A stretch of DNA of 64,000 nt from positions 1 to 64,000 of the forward strand of contig NZ_CALUAE010000017.1 of assembly GCF_943913955.1 (NCBI RefSeq), given 5' to 3'. Source of the stretch: Mycolicibacterium bacteremicum (GTDB lineage: Bacteria; Actinomycetota; Actinomycetes; Mycobacteriales; Mycobacteriaceae). A program made the translations under genes and the position numbers. Below the pieces are notes generated by a model. It saw nothing but the letters and a program-made list of their open reading frames with translations, was not told the DNA's origin and did not search any database. Shown one piece after another: positions 51,950 to 61,038 of this stretch; the stretch's first letter is position 1; each line of letters begins with the position of its first letter.

Positions 51950-52670
51950 CTTGAGGGCGACAGCCGCCAGGAAAGGACTCATCTAATTGCCTGGCTGCAT
52001 GCCCAGGGCTTCACGATTGATCAAAGCCGACTGGTGGCCCCAACCCCTCTCCTTCTTCCTACAAGCCGCGTACTGGGTGATGAGGGACGGTACGTCTCTC
52101 TGCGCGAGCTGAGCACGGAAACCGGAATCCAGACGAAACAGTCGCCATATTGCGGGCCCTCACGGAAGGCATCGGGCAGGCCACGGAGATGATGCGTGGC
52201 TTCGCGCGCTGAACATGTTGAAAGCTTCAGCCCGACGATTTGGAGAGGCTCGCGAATCGACTCGCGACTGCTGCGCGCGAGGCTGCCAACCCACCGGTTG
52301 AGATTCGTGAAACCCTCGGGGCGCGGTCATGCTGGTCTCATCACGACCGACGCCGCTGGTGACGACGATGCTGGACCTGATCGACAGCGCGTCAGCAAAT
52401 GACCTGCCTTCCTTGAGGATTGGCGTGGCGTCCGGGTCAGCGGTCTCGCGCGCGGGCGACTGGTTCGGCAACCCCGTGAACCTGGCCAGCCGAGTGAGCG
52501 CGGCGGCGCGGCCAGGCGCAGTGTTGGTGGGACTCCACGCGGGTGATCGTCGACGACGCAGGCCTCCGGTGGTCGTCCGCCGGCGCATATCGTCTGAAGG
52601 GCGTCAGCAGCAAGGTCAACCTGTCTCGGGCGCGGCGCGCCCAGGCCGGCCGAGTAAGGCCCCCGTTTGA
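51950..52670 (+). pseudogene. Decayed class III adenylate cyclase (Rv1264-type)
   Basis: Segments of one gene are found in changing frames: EGDSRQERTHLIAWLHAQGF and SRVLGDEGRYVSLRELSTETG (the N-terminal regulatory domain of the pH-sensing Rv1264 type), ILRALTEGIGQATEMMRGFAR before a stop, then LERLANRLATAAREA and finally LPSLRIGVASGSAVSRAGDW with FGNPVNLASRVSAAARPGAV in another frame (end of the catalytic domain), followed by a frame change into WSSAGAYRLKGVSSKVNL. The part with the metal-binding aspartates and the DLVGFT segment is deleted. Several stops and frameshifts make it non-functional. Confidence 0.8.
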
Positions 52671-52688
52671 AGCGAGCTCGCCGGGTAT

Positions 52689-52724
52689 CCGCCTAGTGAA
52701 CAGTGACCGCCTAATGAACAGTCA
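52689..52724. repeat. 18-bp tandem repeat after the decayed cyclase gene
   Basis: Two adjacent 18-bp units, CCGCCTAGTGAACAGTGA (52689-52706) and CCGCCTAATGAACAGTCA (52707-52724), differ at two positions. They lie in a gene-free stretch before the end of the acyl-CoA dehydrogenase gene. Function unknown. Confidence 0.7.
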
Positions 52725-52796
52725 CCACCGACTTGATAAGCGAACGCCACCTCGCTATCGCGGCCCCTCGTAACCAATCTAGCGGTCGAATTCGAT

Positions 52797-53942
52797 CTAA
52801 AGCGACCGAGCAATGATCTCCTTCATAATCTCGTTTGTCCCACCGTAGATCTTCTGAACGCGAGCATCGGCCCACATCCTGCCGATGGGATACTCGGTCA
52901 TATAGCCGTAGCCGCCGTGGAGCTGCAAGCAGTCATCAAGGGCGACCATCGCACGCTCAGTAGTCCACCATTTCGCCATCGCGACGGTGGGGATGTCGAG
53001 TTCACCGCGCAGATGGCGGGCGACGCAGTCGTCGATGAAAACGCGGCTGATGTGGGCGTCGGTGGCGACCTCGGCGAGCTTGAACTTGGTGTTTTGGAAG
53101 GCGAAGACGGGCTTGCCGAAGGCATGCCGATCTTTGGTGTATTCCACAGTGAACTCGAGCGCTGTTTCTAGTACTGTCACTGCACCAAGCGCAAGGATCA
53201 ATCGCTCTTGGGGAAGTTGCTGCATCAACTGAATGAACCCCTGGCCTTCAGTCGTACCCAGGAGGTTCTCAACCGGAATGTGCACATCTTCGAAATAGAG
53301 CTCGGAGGTGTCCTGTCCGCGCTGACCGACCTTGTCCAACACCCGACCCCGCCGAAAGCCCGGTCGATCGCCTTCGACCAAAACCAACGAGATTCCGTTC
53401 GCTCCGGCACTGGGGTCGGTCTTCGCAACGACGATGATGAGGTCGGCCTGAGCGCCGTTGGTGATGAACGTTTTGGAACCGTTGACAACGTATTCGTCTC
53501 CAACGCGCGATGCCTTGGTCGTGACAGATTGGAGATCGGAGCCAGTGCCCGGCTCCGTCATCGCAATCGCGCCAACCATCTCACCAGTTGCCAGTCTGGG
53601 AAGAAAGCGTTCCTTCTGCTCATCGGTGCCGTACTCGAGCAGGTAGTGGGCGACGATTCCACTATGAAGCGGCGCGCCCCATGCCGAATCGCCGATGCGG
53701 GCCTGTTCCTCAATCAAGACTGCTTCGTGAGCGAACGTTCCCCCACCTCCGCCGTACTGCTCGGGGATTGACATGCACAGCAACCCAAGATCACCCGCCC
53801 GGGTCCACAGGTCCCGATCCACGTGGTGCTGCTCGATGAAGCGGGCACTGTGCGGCGCGACCTCCTTCTCACAGAACGTACGTGCCAAATCCCGCAGTGC
53901 GTCGAGGTCGTCGTCCATCCAGCTAGAGCGGTTGGCTGCCAT
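52797..53942 (-). CDS. Acyl-CoA dehydrogenase
   Basis: A 381-residue FAD-dependent acyl-CoA dehydrogenase. Signatures are GAIAMTEPGTGSDLQSVTTKA, RHAFGKPVFAFQNTKF and, near the C-terminus, QLHGGYGYMTEYPIGR and KIYGGTNEIMKEI, where the Glu is the catalytic base position of many members. It oxidises an acyl-CoA to the trans-2-enoyl-CoA with electron-transfer flavoprotein as acceptor. ATG 53942 has GAGGAC 7 nt upstream. It is divergent from a TetR gene; two GTAC-centred palindromes lie between. Confidence 0.92.
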   Translation of the reverse strand: MAANRSSWMDDDLDALRDLARTFCEKEVAPHSARFIEQHHVDRDLWTRAGDLGLLCMSIPEQYGGGGGTFAHEAVLIEEQARIGDSAWGAPLHSGIVAHYLLEYGTDEQKERFLPRLATGEMVGAIAMTEPGTGSDLQSVTTKASRVGDEYVVNGSKTFITNGAQADLIIVVAKTDPSAGANGISLVLVEGDRPGFRRGRVLDKVGQRGQDTSELYFEDVHIPVENLLGTTEGQGFIQLMQQLPQERLILALGAVTVLETALEFTVEYTKDRHAFGKPVFAFQNTKFKLAEVATDAHISRVFIDDCVARHLRGELDIPTVAMAKWWTTERAMVALDDCLQLHGGYGYMTEYPIGRMWADARVQKIYGGTNEIMKEIIARSL

Positions 53943-54003
53943 TACAAAGTCCTCACTGTGTTTGCTTGCGCACCGATCCCGCAATGGTCTCGCTTCGCCT
54001 GTG

Positions 54004-54049
54004 GGTACATGGTGTACCACGAATCGCACGCCGGGTACAACACGTACCC
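54004..54049. promoter_or_regulatory. Two tandem palindromic operators between the acyl-CoA dehydrogenase and TetR genes
   Basis: GGTACA-TGG-TGTACC (54004-54018) and GGGTAC-AACAC-GTACCC (54033-54049) are both perfect inverted repeats with the half-site GGTAC. Their centres are 30 bp apart, close to three helical turns, so two dimers could bind the same face. The TetR gene starting 37 bp downstream is the likely regulator. Confidence 0.7.
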
Positions 54050-54085
54050 AGAACTTTCCAGAGCGCGGGGCGTTACGGTGACATC

Positions 54086-54763
54086 GTGGAGCGACAGCAC
54101 TGGGTGGACACCACAGCGGTACGCCGCGCGGCCAGTAGGTTGCCGGGCCGTGAACTACGTCGTGAACAGATCATCGAAGCGGCGCTCAGCGCAATCGAAG
54201 AGAACGGGCCCCACGCACTCACGGGCCAAATCGCAGACAAGGCCGGTTTGGGACGCACACACTTCTACCGCCACTTCGCAAGTAAAGAAGAACTCGATCT
54301 TGCCGTGGCTCGTCACGTCCACCGCGAACTCACTGCGAAGATTCGCCTAACTCTGGATGTCCAGGGATCGCCGCTAGACGTGATACGCGCGCCGGTCACT
54401 CAGCACGTCATGTGGGCTGACGAACACCCCAACCTCTATCGGTTCCTGGTGAACCGACACTATCGGCGCAGCACCGAGAAGACCGCGCCCGGCAGCAGCG
54501 CATTCGCCTCTGAACTCGCCGTCGCGGGTGCCCGTTACTTTCCTCGCTACGGCGAGGACTCAGAGGCGGCAGACCGCAATGTCGCCGCCATCATGGGCTT
54601 GATGGACGCTTCGGTCCTATGGTGGCTGGACCATCGCGACTCCACTCGTGACGAACTCGTCATTCGGTTGACACGGCAAACCTGGTTGATAATCAATGAC
54701 AGGCTGCAGGAACTGGGATTCCAGCTTGATCCCCACTTACCACTCTGCGAACCGAAAACCTGA
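54086..54763 (+). CDS. TetR-family regulator of the divergent acyl-CoA dehydrogenase
   Basis: A 225-residue TetR protein: HTH in IIEAALSAIEENGPHALTG and DKAGLGRTHFYRHFASKEEL, then an all-helical ligand domain with the aromatic WWLDHRD segment. The GTG start at 54086 follows the two palindromes, which suggests control of itself and of the acyl-CoA dehydrogenase. The upstream frame extension would run through the operators and is unlikely to be translated. Confidence 0.85.
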   Translation: MERQHWVDTTAVRRAASRLPGRELRREQIIEAALSAIEENGPHALTGQIADKAGLGRTHFYRHFASKEELDLAVARHVHRELTAKIRLTLDVQGSPLDVIRAPVTQHVMWADEHPNLYRFLVNRHYRRSTEKTAPGSSAFASELAVAGARYFPRYGEDSEAADRNVAAIMGLMDASVLWWLDHRDSTRDELVIRLTRQTWLIINDRLQELGFQLDPHLPLCEPKT

Positions 54764-54816
54764 CCAGGTACAATTCGAGCCTCCCCACGCTAAACCCTCC
54801 GTCTTCGACACCGCCA

Positions 54817-55617
54817 TCAACGATGATTGCGTTGGCGCCGCTCACCGACGCCGCGCATCAACGCGAAAGCTTTCAATCCAAGCGACGGCGCAGCATCGCT
54901 AGTGCGCGCAACTACGCCACGCCACCGAGGAACTACCCGGAATATCTGGCGACTCTCCAGCAACTCGAGTCCCGCGCGGGCCACGGCCGCAGCATCCATT
55001 GGACGCGGTCCGGCGAACAGAAGCGCCGCCCCAGGGTCGGCAACCCGGTCGGTGACCATTTTCGTACTTACCACGTCAGGGCATAGCGCCCGTGCGTGGA
55101 TTGGCAATCCCGCATGGTCAAGGTCGCCCTGCAGCGATGTGGTGAACGACAATACGGCCGCTTTGGTTGCTGCGTACATCGCTAATCCAGGGATGGGCGC
55201 CAGAGCCGAGAGGGACGCGATGTTGAGGATCGCGCCCCCACCCGCGCCCATAGCGACAACTGCCGCGTGTGAGCCGGCAACGACACCTCGTACATTGACA
55301 TCGAGGATCGACGCAATCTCGGCATCGCTGTGACTCCAGCTGTTACCCGCGAGTAGGATCCCAGCGTTGTTTACCCACACCGCCAGAGGGCCAGCGGCTA
55401 AAGCCTGAGCAGCGACTTCCCGATGACCCGACGGATCTCGTACGTCGTGCGTGGCGCTCCAAGCGCCACCGCCGACCTCGGTGGCAGCGCGCTCCGCTGC
55501 GTCGCCATCCACATCCGTGAGCAAAACCTTGTGACCGGCAGCGGCGAGTTGTCTCGCGATCTCCAGACCAATCCCTCGACCTGCTCCTGTGACGACGGCT
55601 GTTGATGGTTCTAGCAT
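54817..55617 (-). CDS. Short-chain dehydrogenase/reductase
   Basis: A 266-residue SDR of the classical type: TGAGRGIG cofactor motif, NNAG, catalytic Ser (NIASLSALAP) and YAATK. The C-terminal extension (RRFRVVPRWRG-like, about 225-266) resembles SadH-type mycobacterial SDRs. It may oxidise a secondary alcohol to a ketone for the Baeyer-Villiger enzymes; inference. ATG 55617 is 5 nt after AAGGA. It begins inside the last codons of the decayed P450 gene upstream. Confidence 0.88.
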   Translation of the reverse strand: MLEPSTAVVTGAGRGIGLEIARQLAAAGHKVLLTDVDGDAAERAATEVGGGAWSATHDVRDPSGHREVAAQALAAGPLAVWVNNAGILLAGNSWSHSDAEIASILDVNVRGVVAGSHAAVVAMGAGGGAILNIASLSALAPIPGLAMYAATKAAVLSFTTSLQGDLDHAGLPIHARALCPDVVSTKMVTDRVADPGAALLFAGPRPMDAAAVARAGLELLESRQIFRVVPRWRGVVARTSDAAPSLGLKAFALMRGVGERRQRNHR

Positions 55618-56683
55618 GACCATCCTTTCCGGCAGTTTGCGTAGGTTTGCCGACTACGGTTCGCCGGGGTTTGTTGAGGATCTCCGAGGCCACTTGGAGG
55701 ACTGCGTCGATTCCGCCGGCGCCCTGTAAGGGCGATGTGCTCGGCTAAGCACTCAAAAGTCTCGTGGAATGACCTAGATATCATCGGCGACACAACGTAA
55801 TAGGTAGGCCGTCGACAGGGAACAGGCAGGGACGTATTGTCCCACCGAACGCGGTAGCCGTCATCCAGACTCCAGGTGAATTCCCGCAGCATCTCGTGCA
55901 GTATTGCCTTCACCTCCAAGGTGCCGAAGTGCATCCCGATGCGCTTGTGCGCGCCTCCTCCGAACGGAAGCCAGGCGAAGCGGTGGGCCTGATCCTCGCG
56001 CCGTGGCGGCTCGAGTCGCGTTGGGTCAAACCGGTCCGGCTCGGTCGACACTGTGGGCGCAAAGTGGTTGACCGCAGGCGTGATGACGACGAGCACTCCG
56101 GAGGGGACGTAGTAGCCATCAATTAGGGTGTCGGTCACCGTCTTACGCATAACCAACGGTACCGGTGCAACTAGTCTGAGCGACTCCTTGATGACCAAGT
56201 CCATCGCCGTAAGCCCCTCCAGGTCCTCAATGTCCGACAGATCGTCGCCTAGACGGTCAGACTCAGCACGAAGTCGATCCTGCCATTCAGGATTCTTCGC
56301 CAAGAAGTACGCCACAGCGGCAGTGGTGATCGTTGACGTGTCATGAGCGGCCATCATCAGAAAGATCATTTGATTTATGCTGTCCGCATCAGTGAAGCGT
56401 TCGCCGTCCTGGCGCGCGCCTCACATAGCGCGGCGAGTAAATCACCATTCTGCCCCGAGCGTGCCGCCGGTAAGTTCCGGGCGAAGGCCAACGAGAGGCA
56501 ATCCCTGATCGCCGATAACTGGCTTCAATCCGCTACCGGTCGGCGGCGCGGCAAGTTCGCGAACCGGCCATCGTCGACTCACTCCTGGATAGCGCGCTCG
56601 ACGCGCTGCGGGAGGGGATTCAGTAGTACCGACAACAGCCGGTCACGGGACTTGCTTGCCGAACCGGACGGCGATTTGGTCAT
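55611..56683 (-). pseudogene. Decayed CYP136-like cytochrome P450
   Basis: An N-terminal piece starts at 56683 (MTKSPSGSASKSRDRLL) and a later piece reads PPTGSGLKPVIGDQGLPLVG, the usual P450 beginning; about 200 residues up to the I-helix are missing. After a frameshift near 56425 the C-terminal half is open: MIFLMMAAHDTSTIT (I-helix), ESLRL (ExxR), and PFGGGAHKRIGMHFG, where the proximal heme Cys is replaced by Arg. The intact parts resemble CYP136. With a deletion, stop, frameshift and loss of the heme ligand it cannot be an active P450. Confidence 0.85.
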
Positions 56684-56837
56684 CGAGTGCCCCCTTGATG
56701 TTGTTTCTCGCATTATCGGAAGGATTTCACCCATCGTTTACACCGGTGACCACCCTGTCAACGGCGGTCACAGTTGCCGCTCGAATGTCAGCGACTCCCC
56801 GCCGTCCTCGGATACCCGTCACTGAACAGAGCCGCCA

Positions 56838-58427
56838 CTAGTCGACGCTATCGGCCCCGCTTGGGGCATAGGGCATGTCGGCCAGATGGGTGTTGGCCGG
56901 CTCGGGTGTCCCCCTGCGCGACGAGTTCGCGGGCGCGGGACGCGACAGGACGTAAGCGCGCCGCTTCGGCCTGCGCGCACGAAGGCGATACAAGAAGGTC
57001 GGGCTGGGCCAGTTGGTAGAGATCGACCCCCGCGCCGAGCGATACCAGCTCGTGCACATAGTCCACACGGATCTGTCCAGGCGGCGACTCAACCGGTCGT
57101 TGAAGCGCTTCTCCACATCGGCACGGACCTCGATAACACTTCCTGGATGGGCACGGAGAACCTTCATCAACCTGACGATGTGTCGGGCCTGCGATTCGAG
57201 CATGTAGACGATGGACCCGGATCCCACGTTGGTGTTGGGCCCGTACATCATGAGGAAATTCGGAAACTCTGGCACCGATAGGCCGTAGTAGGCGTGCGCG
57301 CCATCCGCCCACACGTCCGACAATTTCCGGTCCGAGCGGCCGTAGACCTCCATCGGGGAAAGAAACTCGGTGGCACTGAAGCCAGTGCCGTAGATGATCA
57401 CGTCGGCGGCGTGGAAGTCGCCGTTCACCGTGCGGATTCCGCCAGGTTCTACTGCCCGGATATCGTCGGTGACCAATGAAACGTTGGGACGTGCGAGCGC
57501 GGGGTAATAGTCGCTGGAGAACAGAATCCTCTTGCACCCGGGCGCATAGTCCGGCGTCAGGTGGGAACGCAGCCGGGCATCCGACACCTGGCGACCTAGG
57601 TGCCGGAGGGCGATGACTCCCAAGACTCGCGCTACTGGCTTCGCGTCGACGAGTGCCAACGCCAAGAACTCGAATATCGTCCAAATCATCAGACGTTCGC
57701 TGAGCCGCAGAATGGGCAACTTGCGCAGCAGTTGGTGATGCCGCCCACCGTACTGACGGTCGAATTTGGGCAGCACCCATGGGGCTGACCGTTGGAAAAC
57801 GTCCAAGTGCTCAGCGCCTGCGGCGACCACCGGGACGAACTGCACCGAACTAGCGCCGGTGCCGACGACCGCAAGCCGCTTGCCGCTGAGATTCAGATCG
57901 TGGTCCCAATTCGCGGAATGAAACGACGGGCCCGCGAAGCCCGAGATTCCAGGAATATCAGGAACTGAGGGTCGGGACAGCTGGCCCACGGCCGAAATGA
58001 CGACATCGCACTCCAATTCCTGACTGGTAGTCGTGGTCAGACGCCATGTGTTCGTGCGCTCATCGAAGGCCGCCTTAGCGATTTCGGTTTTGGTCCGAAG
58101 GAGGGACAGCAAACCACTTTCGTCGGCGACGCGGCGAAGGTAGGCGAGGATATCGCCTTGTTCTGCGTAACGCCGACCCCACCTGGGATTCGGCGCCGAG
58201 GAGATCGAGTACAACTGCGACGGGACGTCACAGGCCGCCCCTGGGTAGGTGTTCTCCCGCCAGACTCCCCCGACACCATCGCCCTTTTCGACAATGAGGA
58301 CCCTGTCGAACCCTGCGCGTTTGAGGCGAAGTGCAAGGGTAATTCCGGCGAAGCCAGCGCCGATGATGACGATCGAGGGGTTACCAGGGGGATTGTCCTG
58401 GGTTGGTTCACGTTTCACGGGTTTCAT
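56838..58427 (-). CDS. Baeyer-Villiger-type flavin monooxygenase 1
   Basis: A 529-residue class B flavoprotein monooxygenase. The FAD motif VIIGAGFAGITLALRL, the VGGVWRENTYPGAACDVPS loop, the BVMO fingerprint (FAGPSFHSANWDHD) and the NADPH motif VVGTGASSVQF are present, so it should oxygenate ketones or aldehydes to esters. From about residue 455 on the sequence becomes Arg/Ser/Pro-rich, unlike the family end (TNWPSPTFLYRLRARR is recognisable), so the tail may be altered. ATG 58427 is chosen; it is 62 bp after the esterase gene. Confidence 0.88.
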   Translation of the reverse strand: MKPVKREPTQDNPPGNPSIVIIGAGFAGITLALRLKRAGFDRVLIVEKGDGVGGVWRENTYPGAACDVPSQLYSISSAPNPRWGRRYAEQGDILAYLRRVADESGLLSLLRTKTEIAKAAFDERTNTWRLTTTTSQELECDVVISAVGQLSRPSVPDIPGISGFAGPSFHSANWDHDLNLSGKRLAVVGTGASSVQFVPVVAAGAEHLDVFQRSAPWVLPKFDRQYGGRHHQLLRKLPILRLSERLMIWTIFEFLALALVDAKPVARVLGVIALRHLGRQVSDARLRSHLTPDYAPGCKRILFSSDYYPALARPNVSLVTDDIRAVEPGGIRTVNGDFHAADVIIYGTGFSATEFLSPMEVYGRSDRKLSDVWADGAHAYYGLSVPEFPNFLMMYGPNTNVGSGSIVYMLESQARHIVRLMKVLRAHPGSVIEVRADVEKRFNDRLSRRLDRSVWTMCTSWYRSARGSISTNWPSPTFLYRLRARRPKRRAYVLSRPAPANSSRRGTPEPANTHLADMPYAPSGADSVD

Positions 58428-58489
58428 CGTTAGCTCATACAACCTTCGTGCTGGGGCGCCTCGTGGTCAAGGCGTGCGCAGGGACGCTG

Positions 58490-59452
58490 TCAACGGACGG
58501 TGGCCGAAGTAGCCAAGAACTCGCCACCGAGCCTGAGGGCCTCACGTGCTTCTGGCAGTAGGCGAAACATCGCCTGGAAGACATGGATCTGGCCGCGGAA
58601 AACTTGCAACTGCGAGGAGACCCCTGCAGTTTGCAGACGTTTGGCAAAGACTCTGGAGTCGTCGAGCAACATCTCTCGTCCGCCGACCTGAATCAAAGTT
58701 GGTGGCATGTCCGTGAGATCAGCATCGAGCACGCTTATCCTCGGGTCGGCTGGATCGGCGCCCGCCACGTACAGACCAATTGTTCTCGACGCAGAGATGG
58801 CGGACGCAAAGGGGTCCCGTCTGCGCAGATCACGGTCCATCGCGAGTTGGCATGTCAAATCCAGCACCGGCGACATCAGCAGCATGGCATCCGGCGTCGG
58901 CAGTCGATGTTCCCGAGCGCCAAGCGCCGTCGCCGCAGCAAGCTGGCCGCCTGCGGAATCGCCGGCGAGCGCCACCGTGCCAGAAGACGCGGTGATCGCG
59001 CTTCCCTCTGTCAACCATCGATAGGCGATCAGTGCATCATCTGCGGCCGCCGGGAAGGGATATTTCGGGACCAATCGATAGCGCACGGCAAATACCGGCC
59101 TGCGGGCGGCCGCGGACAGTTCGCTGATGAGGCCACGGTGGGTCTCGGGAGAGCACATAGAAAATGCGCCGCCGTGTATATAAAGAATCGGCGGAGCATC
59201 CGAGGCCACGTTGGCCGCCTTGACCCAGTCGCCTCGCACACGTTCACCGGCGAAGGGCGTGTCTACCTTCTCGACACTGATTGCGCGCCTTGGCCGCGAC
59301 ACCACGAGTGTTCCCCGTAGCACGCGGTCCATGACCGCGAAGCCATGGTCGTTGGCCGGAATCACTTGCGTGAGAGGTCGAAGAACGCCTCGCGCCGTTG
59401 CCGCGACCAGGTGGCTCGCCATGCTCGGATTCGGCCTGGCAGGTGAACTCAT
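58490..59452 (-). CDS. HSL-family alpha/beta-hydrolase (esterase, LipR-like)
   Basis: A 320-residue hormone-sensitive-lipase-type esterase: oxyanion motif YIHGGAFSMCS, nucleophile GDSAGGQLAAA, Asp in LLDDSRVF and His in GQIHVFQAM. It should hydrolyse the esters made by the neighbouring Baeyer-Villiger enzymes into alcohol and acid. The ATG at 59452 overlaps the stop of monooxygenase 2 (ATGA), so it is translationally coupled to it. Confidence 0.9.
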   Translation of the reverse strand: MSSPARPNPSMASHLVAATARGVLRPLTQVIPANDHGFAVMDRVLRGTLVVSRPRRAISVEKVDTPFAGERVRGDWVKAANVASDAPPILYIHGGAFSMCSPETHRGLISELSAAARRPVFAVRYRLVPKYPFPAAADDALIAYRWLTEGSAITASSGTVALAGDSAGGQLAAATALGAREHRLPTPDAMLLMSPVLDLTCQLAMDRDLRRRDPFASAISASRTIGLYVAGADPADPRISVLDADLTDMPPTLIQVGGREMLLDDSRVFAKRLQTAGVSSQLQVFRGQIHVFQAMFRLLPEAREALRLGGEFLATSATVR

Positions 59453-61038
59453 CCGGCGGTGTCCACCTTCTGTGGGGCAGTGTCCGCCTTTTTCGCCGGT
59501 CGCCGTTCGAAACGGTAGTCGGCCAAGTCGAATCGTCGACTGCGCCAGATCGACTCGACCGTCGTCGTGGGACGCAGAGGCACGTCCCCATGCTTGTCGA
59601 AGTAATAGCTGTTCGCGCCCGCGCAGCTGTCCTGCCAGAAGACCTGCGTATGCCGCCGTGCCAGCATCTCCGCGAAGAAGCGTTGATTCGCCTCCTCGCG
59701 TACCTCGACGTAGTTCGAGTCGGCCGTCCTGGCATGCCGGAGGCAACGGAGAATGTGACCCGCCTGTGCCTCGATGAGTGCGAAGTAGGACGACCCGTTG
59801 TATCCGTACGGGCCAAACACTGAGAAATGGTTCGGGAATCCTGGCACGCTGACTCCCTCATATGCCTGGAGTCGGTTCTCGTCCCACCACTGTGCCTGGT
59901 CTCGGCCGGCGACACCTCTGAGCGAGTAGGTGGGCATGCTGTCCGATTCCATGACCTTGAATCCCGTTGCCAGGACGAGCACGTCGATCTCGTGTCTGAC
60001 GCCATCGGCCGTAATTACCGCGGTCTCATCCACCCGGGTGATGGGGTTGGTTTCAAGAAGGACGTTCTCGCGGTTGAACGTCTTCAAATATTCGTTGTGA
60101 AAGCTTGGTCGCTTGCAGCCCAGCGCGTAACGCGGCGTCAGCTTCTCCCGAACGACCGGGTCGGTGACCTGCCGACGCATATAGCTGATCGCTGCACGCT
60201 CGATCGCCGACGCCAGCGGTATGGCGGTATGGAAGTGCGCTGCGACGGGAAAGGTGAGTTCGACAAAGGCCTGGCTGGCTCCCCGCGCGGCGATCTGCGC
60301 TCCGGGTGCGAGCCGGAGAAGAGCACTCAGCGGGCGGGGCACCGCGAAGTCGAATTTCGGCAGACACCATATCGGGGTGCGCTGAAAGACGGTGAGTGTG
60401 TCCACGTCCTTGGCTATCGAGGGGATCAGTTGCACCGCCGAGGCGCCCGTCCCGATGACGGCGACCCTCTTTCCGGTGAGGGTCTGCTGGTGGTCCCAGC
60501 GCGACGTGTGCATCGTGACCCCGCCGAAGTCCCCGACCCCCGGTATGTCCGGCGATTTTGGTCGCGTGAGAACCCCGGAGGCATTGATGACGAACCTCGC
60601 TGTCAGTTCCTCGTCCGTCGAGGTAAACAAACGCCACAATGTCGATTCTTCGTCGAACTCAGCCCTCACAACCGTGACTCCGAAGCGGATGCGCGACGCG
60701 AGGCCATATTTTTTCACGCAATGCTTCGCGTAGTTCTTCAGTTCGATCCCCGGCGCATAGGTACGGGACCACGACGGGCGTTTCTCAAAGGAGAATTGGT
60801 AACTATATGACGGAATGTCTACTGCAATCCCCGGGTAGGTATTCCAGTACCAGGTTCCACCCACCCCTTGGGCCTCATCAACGATGAGGAAGTCCGAGAA
60901 ACCTTCCTTCAGCAGCTTGATGCCCACTCCGATCCCGGAGAATCCAGCTCCGATGACCAATATCTCGTGGGTGGGGACCTCGTACGTAGGGGCTCCGGAG
61001 GTGGGGGCATTCTCGTCGCCCGCAACATGGACACTCAA
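59449..61038 (-). CDS. Baeyer-Villiger-type flavin monooxygenase 2
   Basis: A 529-residue class B flavin monooxygenase with VIGAGFSGIGVGIKLL, the VGGTWYWNTYPGIAVDIPS segment, the fingerprint FGGVTMHTSRWDHQ and the NADPH motif VIGTGASAVQL. Length and motifs are normal for type I BVMOs (about 530-550 residues). It is in the middle of a coupled gene string: its start overlaps the stop of monooxygenase 3 and its stop overlaps the esterase start. Confidence 0.92.
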   Translation of the reverse strand: MSVHVAGDENAPTSGAPTYEVPTHEILVIGAGFSGIGVGIKLLKEGFSDFLIVDEAQGVGGTWYWNTYPGIAVDIPSYSYQFSFEKRPSWSRTYAPGIELKNYAKHCVKKYGLASRIRFGVTVVRAEFDEESTLWRLFTSTDEELTARFVINASGVLTRPKSPDIPGVGDFGGVTMHTSRWDHQQTLTGKRVAVIGTGASAVQLIPSIAKDVDTLTVFQRTPIWCLPKFDFAVPRPLSALLRLAPGAQIAARGASQAFVELTFPVAAHFHTAIPLASAIERAAISYMRRQVTDPVVREKLTPRYALGCKRPSFHNEYLKTFNRENVLLETNPITRVDETAVITADGVRHEIDVLVLATGFKVMESDSMPTYSLRGVAGRDQAQWWDENRLQAYEGVSVPGFPNHFSVFGPYGYNGSSYFALIEAQAGHILRCLRHARTADSNYVEVREEANQRFFAEMLARRHTQVFWQDSCAGANSYYFDKHGDVPLRPTTTVESIWRSRRFDLADYRFERRPAKKADTAPQKVDTAG

